From positions 1 through 15,850 of the forward strand of contig JAJPZE010000133.1 of the NCBI GenBank assembly GCA_021204565.1: a stretch of 15,850 nt of DNA. Direction: 5' to 3'. The notes beneath the pieces were generated by a model. That model did not search any database, was not told the DNA's origin, and saw only the letters and a list, made by a program, of their open reading frames with translations. The stretch is from Prevotella sp. Lineage in GTDB: Bacteria; Bacteroidota; Bacteroidia; Bacteroidales; Bacteroidaceae. The translations under genes were made by a program, and so were the position numbers. Numbering within the stretch: the first letter of the stretch is position 1; the number at the start of each line of letters is the position of its first letter. Of the stretch, positions 15,220-15,850 are shown one piece after another.

Positions 15220-15850
15220 TTATTTATGCGTCATAATGTCTAAAACCATATTGTCCGTCTGGCACATCGAATCGGCTCCGATAGAGGTGAGGTTGTGTAT
15301 CGAGCGGTCGACGTCTCGGTCGATTATACCCTCCGCGCTCGTTACGTGTCTGCCCTCCATAGAGAGCAAGGCGGATAACAACGCGGTGCTCACGCCCGAC
15401 GTTATTTTAAGCGAACAAGAGGGCTTCGCCCCGTCGCAAATCATCCCCGTGAGGTTCGCAATCATATTCTGCACCGAGAAACATATGCGTTCGTAGTCGC
15501 CGCCCATTAGATAAGTGATGCCGCACGACGAGCCTATTGACGCCACGACACATCCGCACAGAGCCGACAATTTCCCCAAACTCTGTTTGATGTAGATTGC
15601 CGTAAGGTGGCTGAGAGTTAAGGCGCGGATCATTTCCTCGTCAGTATTCTCGTTCTCAATTGCAAACACAGCGACGGGATTAGTGGCGCAGATGCCTTGG
15701 TTGCCCGAACCTGAATTGCACATTACAGGCACCAGAGCGCCGCCCATACGTGCGTCGCAAGCGAGCGCGGTCTTTGAAATGATGTGCGAGAAAATGGAGT
15801 TTCCGAAGATGCCATGTGCGAGGGGGCGGTCGATGGTCTTGCCCAAGCAA
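15220..15850 (-). CDS. cyuA: L-cysteine desulfidase family protein (UPF0597/CyuA), C-terminal half
   Basis: The frame is open through the right edge, so the start lies outside the window; about 210 C-terminal residues of a usual 430 are present. CNSGSGNQG followed by CATNPV matches the family's signature. Further conserved-looking cysteines occur in CGCVVASIGSSCG and in CDGAKPSC, fitting an iron-sulfur enzyme related to serine dehydratase alpha chains. Characterised members break L-cysteine into pyruvate, ammonia and hydrogen sulfide in the cytoplasm. Many relatives are annotated only as UPF0597, so the exact substrate is inferred. The neighbouring rho gene has its own promoter, so no functional link is implied. 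Confidence 0.88.
   Translation of the reverse strand, partial: CLGKTIDRPLAHGIFGNSIFSHIISKTALACDARMGGALVPVMCNSGSGNQGICATNPVAVFAIENENTDEEMIRALTLSHLTAIYIKQSLGKLSALCGCVVASIGSSCGITYLMGGDYERICFSVQNMIANLTGMICDGAKPSCSLKITSGVSTALLSALLSMEGRHVTSAEGIIDRDVDRSIHNLTSIGADSMCQTDNMVLDIMTHK

Overview
The window looks like a chromosomal segment from a Bacteroidales bacterium, plausibly a gut lineage such as Muribaculaceae or a relative; the family assignment is inference. Four things point this way. The promoters carry the Bacteroidetes TAnnTTTG -7 box rather than a sigma70 box. Rho has a very large low-complexity insertion. The arginine genes sit in the argR / acyltransferase / argG / argC / argD / proC order I recall from Bacteroides. 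A secreted BspA-type leucine-rich-repeat protein ends in the short tail common in this order. The DNA is GC-rich by eye, and every gene I accept lies on the minus strand, so transcription runs from high to low coordinates.

In transcription order, the right end (15850 to 15220) holds the C-terminal half of a UPF0597/CyuA-type L-cysteine desulfidase. A gene-free stretch follows with overlapping inverted repeats, a 14-bp palindrome, a rho promoter and a leader hairpin. Next comes rho (14867-12918), closed by a strong intrinsic terminator, then uvrA (12795-9967), overlapped by ATGA with a family 2 glycosyltransferase gene (9970-9077).

A second gene-free stretch (9076-8639) carries five imperfect 22-23 bp G-tract repeats and a well-formed promoter. 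This promoter drives argR, a GNAT acyltransferase gene, argG, argC, argD and proC. From argG to proC the genes are joined by TAATG or ATGA overlaps. A class III sirtuin gene follows 4 nt after proC. A secreted LRR protein starts 29 nt after the sirtuin, and a 60-codon peptide gene starts 11 nt after the LRR gene. I see no terminator between argR and the peptide, so arginine and proline synthesis, a deacylase and a surface protein with a small partner may share one transcript. At the left edge (1-92) a new secreted protein begins, possibly a nitroreductase.

Most of the window is core metabolism and housekeeping. The least explained parts are the 60-codon peptide gene, the G-tract repeat array, the three-way inverted repeat at 15062-15114 and the possible leader peptide ahead of argR.
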